Source: NORP309 sp964352735 (lineage in GTDB: Bacteria; Pseudomonadota; Gammaproteobacteria; Xanthomonadales; Marinicellaceae). Taken from it: 25,602 nt of DNA. The position numbers and the translations under genes were made by a program. The stretch lies in NCBI GenBank assembly GCA_964352735.1, contig CAYGTC010000062.1, positions 1 through 25,602 on the forward strand, given 5' to 3'. Under the pieces are notes generated by a model. The model was not told the origin of the DNA. It saw nothing but the letters and a program-made list of their open reading frames with translations, and searched no databases. Every line of letters begins with the position of its first letter. The stretch's first letter is position 1. Positions 25,350 to 25,602 of this stretch are shown here, piece after piece.

Positions 25350-25602
25350 TCTGATTATGCCTCTTTGCTTTTATAACAGGTACTTCAACACTAACGTGTG
25401 AAATACCAAGAAGTTATATTTTAGAACGAATATTTGTAAACAACAAGCAAGCTATAGGCCATGAGAAAAGATTAACACACACAAAAACCTGTTTTTTCAT
25501 CCGGTCAAAATCGGTAAATTTCATTTTCATCTTTTAATATTAATAACACCCGTGGTGCATTTAGGAAATAGTTAAAAAAGTAAGTTACTCATGGGCAAAA
25601 GC
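25350..25602. other. Upstream region of the tricorn-type gene
   Basis: A 253-base AT-rich region. It holds a promoter candidate for the minus-strand protease gene. At 25591 an ATG begins MGKS before the window ends; this is too short to call a gene. Confidence 0.5.
25413..25440 (-). promoter_or_regulatory. Candidate promoter of the tricorn-type gene
   Basis: On the minus strand TTTACA (25435-25440) and TATAAC (25413-25418) are separated by 16 bases, about 65 bases upstream of the start codon. The surrounding sequence is AT-rich, so alternatives (for example TAAAAT nearby) exist. Confidence 0.4.

Noticed and set aside
25591..25602. ATG at the right edge beginning MGKS
   Set aside because: Only four codons are visible and no clear ribosome-binding site precedes it, so a gene cannot be supported.

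Overview
The window looks like the chromosome of a Gram-negative, AT-rich bacterium with intact housekeeping-style operons. Several traits point to Gammaproteobacteria: an OmpA-family envelope protein, secreted proteins ending in IPTL-CTERM sorting tails, a periplasmic tricorn/S41 protease, and an ABC permease fused to an M1 peptidase. A Marinicella-like organism is my best guess. That is inference from gene content and base composition, not a database match.

Left third (1-7641): two tandem paralogous surface proteins made of beta-helix rungs, followed by a DUF11-like domain and an IPTL/IPSL-type C-terminal anchor. Both share a four-rung (about 109-residue) higher-order repeat. The first gene lacks a signal peptide and N-terminal cap, and its reading frame runs off the window start through sequence unlike the repeats. 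The second is complete (1540 aa). The intergenic gap holds a perfect 30-bp palindrome.

Middle (7642-14404): a minus-strand pair (OmpA-family protein with three tandem beta-sandwich-like repeats, then a 251-aa protein of uncertain, possibly SUKH-like, fold), and a small basic protein of unknown function. A DNA-repair group follows. It contains a DEDDh exonuclease/GIY-YIG/UvrC-like fusion on the plus strand, which overlaps tail to tail with a radical SAM + DUF4130 gene pair (TIGR03916/TIGR03915 type) on the minus strand. That pair is coupled by an ATGA overlap.

Right part (14604-25349): a GntR/YtrA-type regulator, ABC ATPase and membrane permease form one operon. Its promoter -10 box lies inside a perfect GTGTATTA-N6-TAATACAC operator, so autorepression is likely. 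A second operon holds an ABC ATPase and a 1189-aa ABC-2 permease fused to a periplasmic M1-type metallopeptidase. Converging on it is a 1084-aa tricorn-type protease with a signal peptide and its own tandem terminators. The M1/tricorn neighbourhood suggests an extracytoplasmic peptide-degradation pair resembling the cytoplasmic tricorn-aminopeptidase system of archaea, though a functional link is only inferred.

I saw no tRNA, rRNA, CRISPR array, insertion sequence or prophage. No gene-free stretch exceeds about 260 bases.
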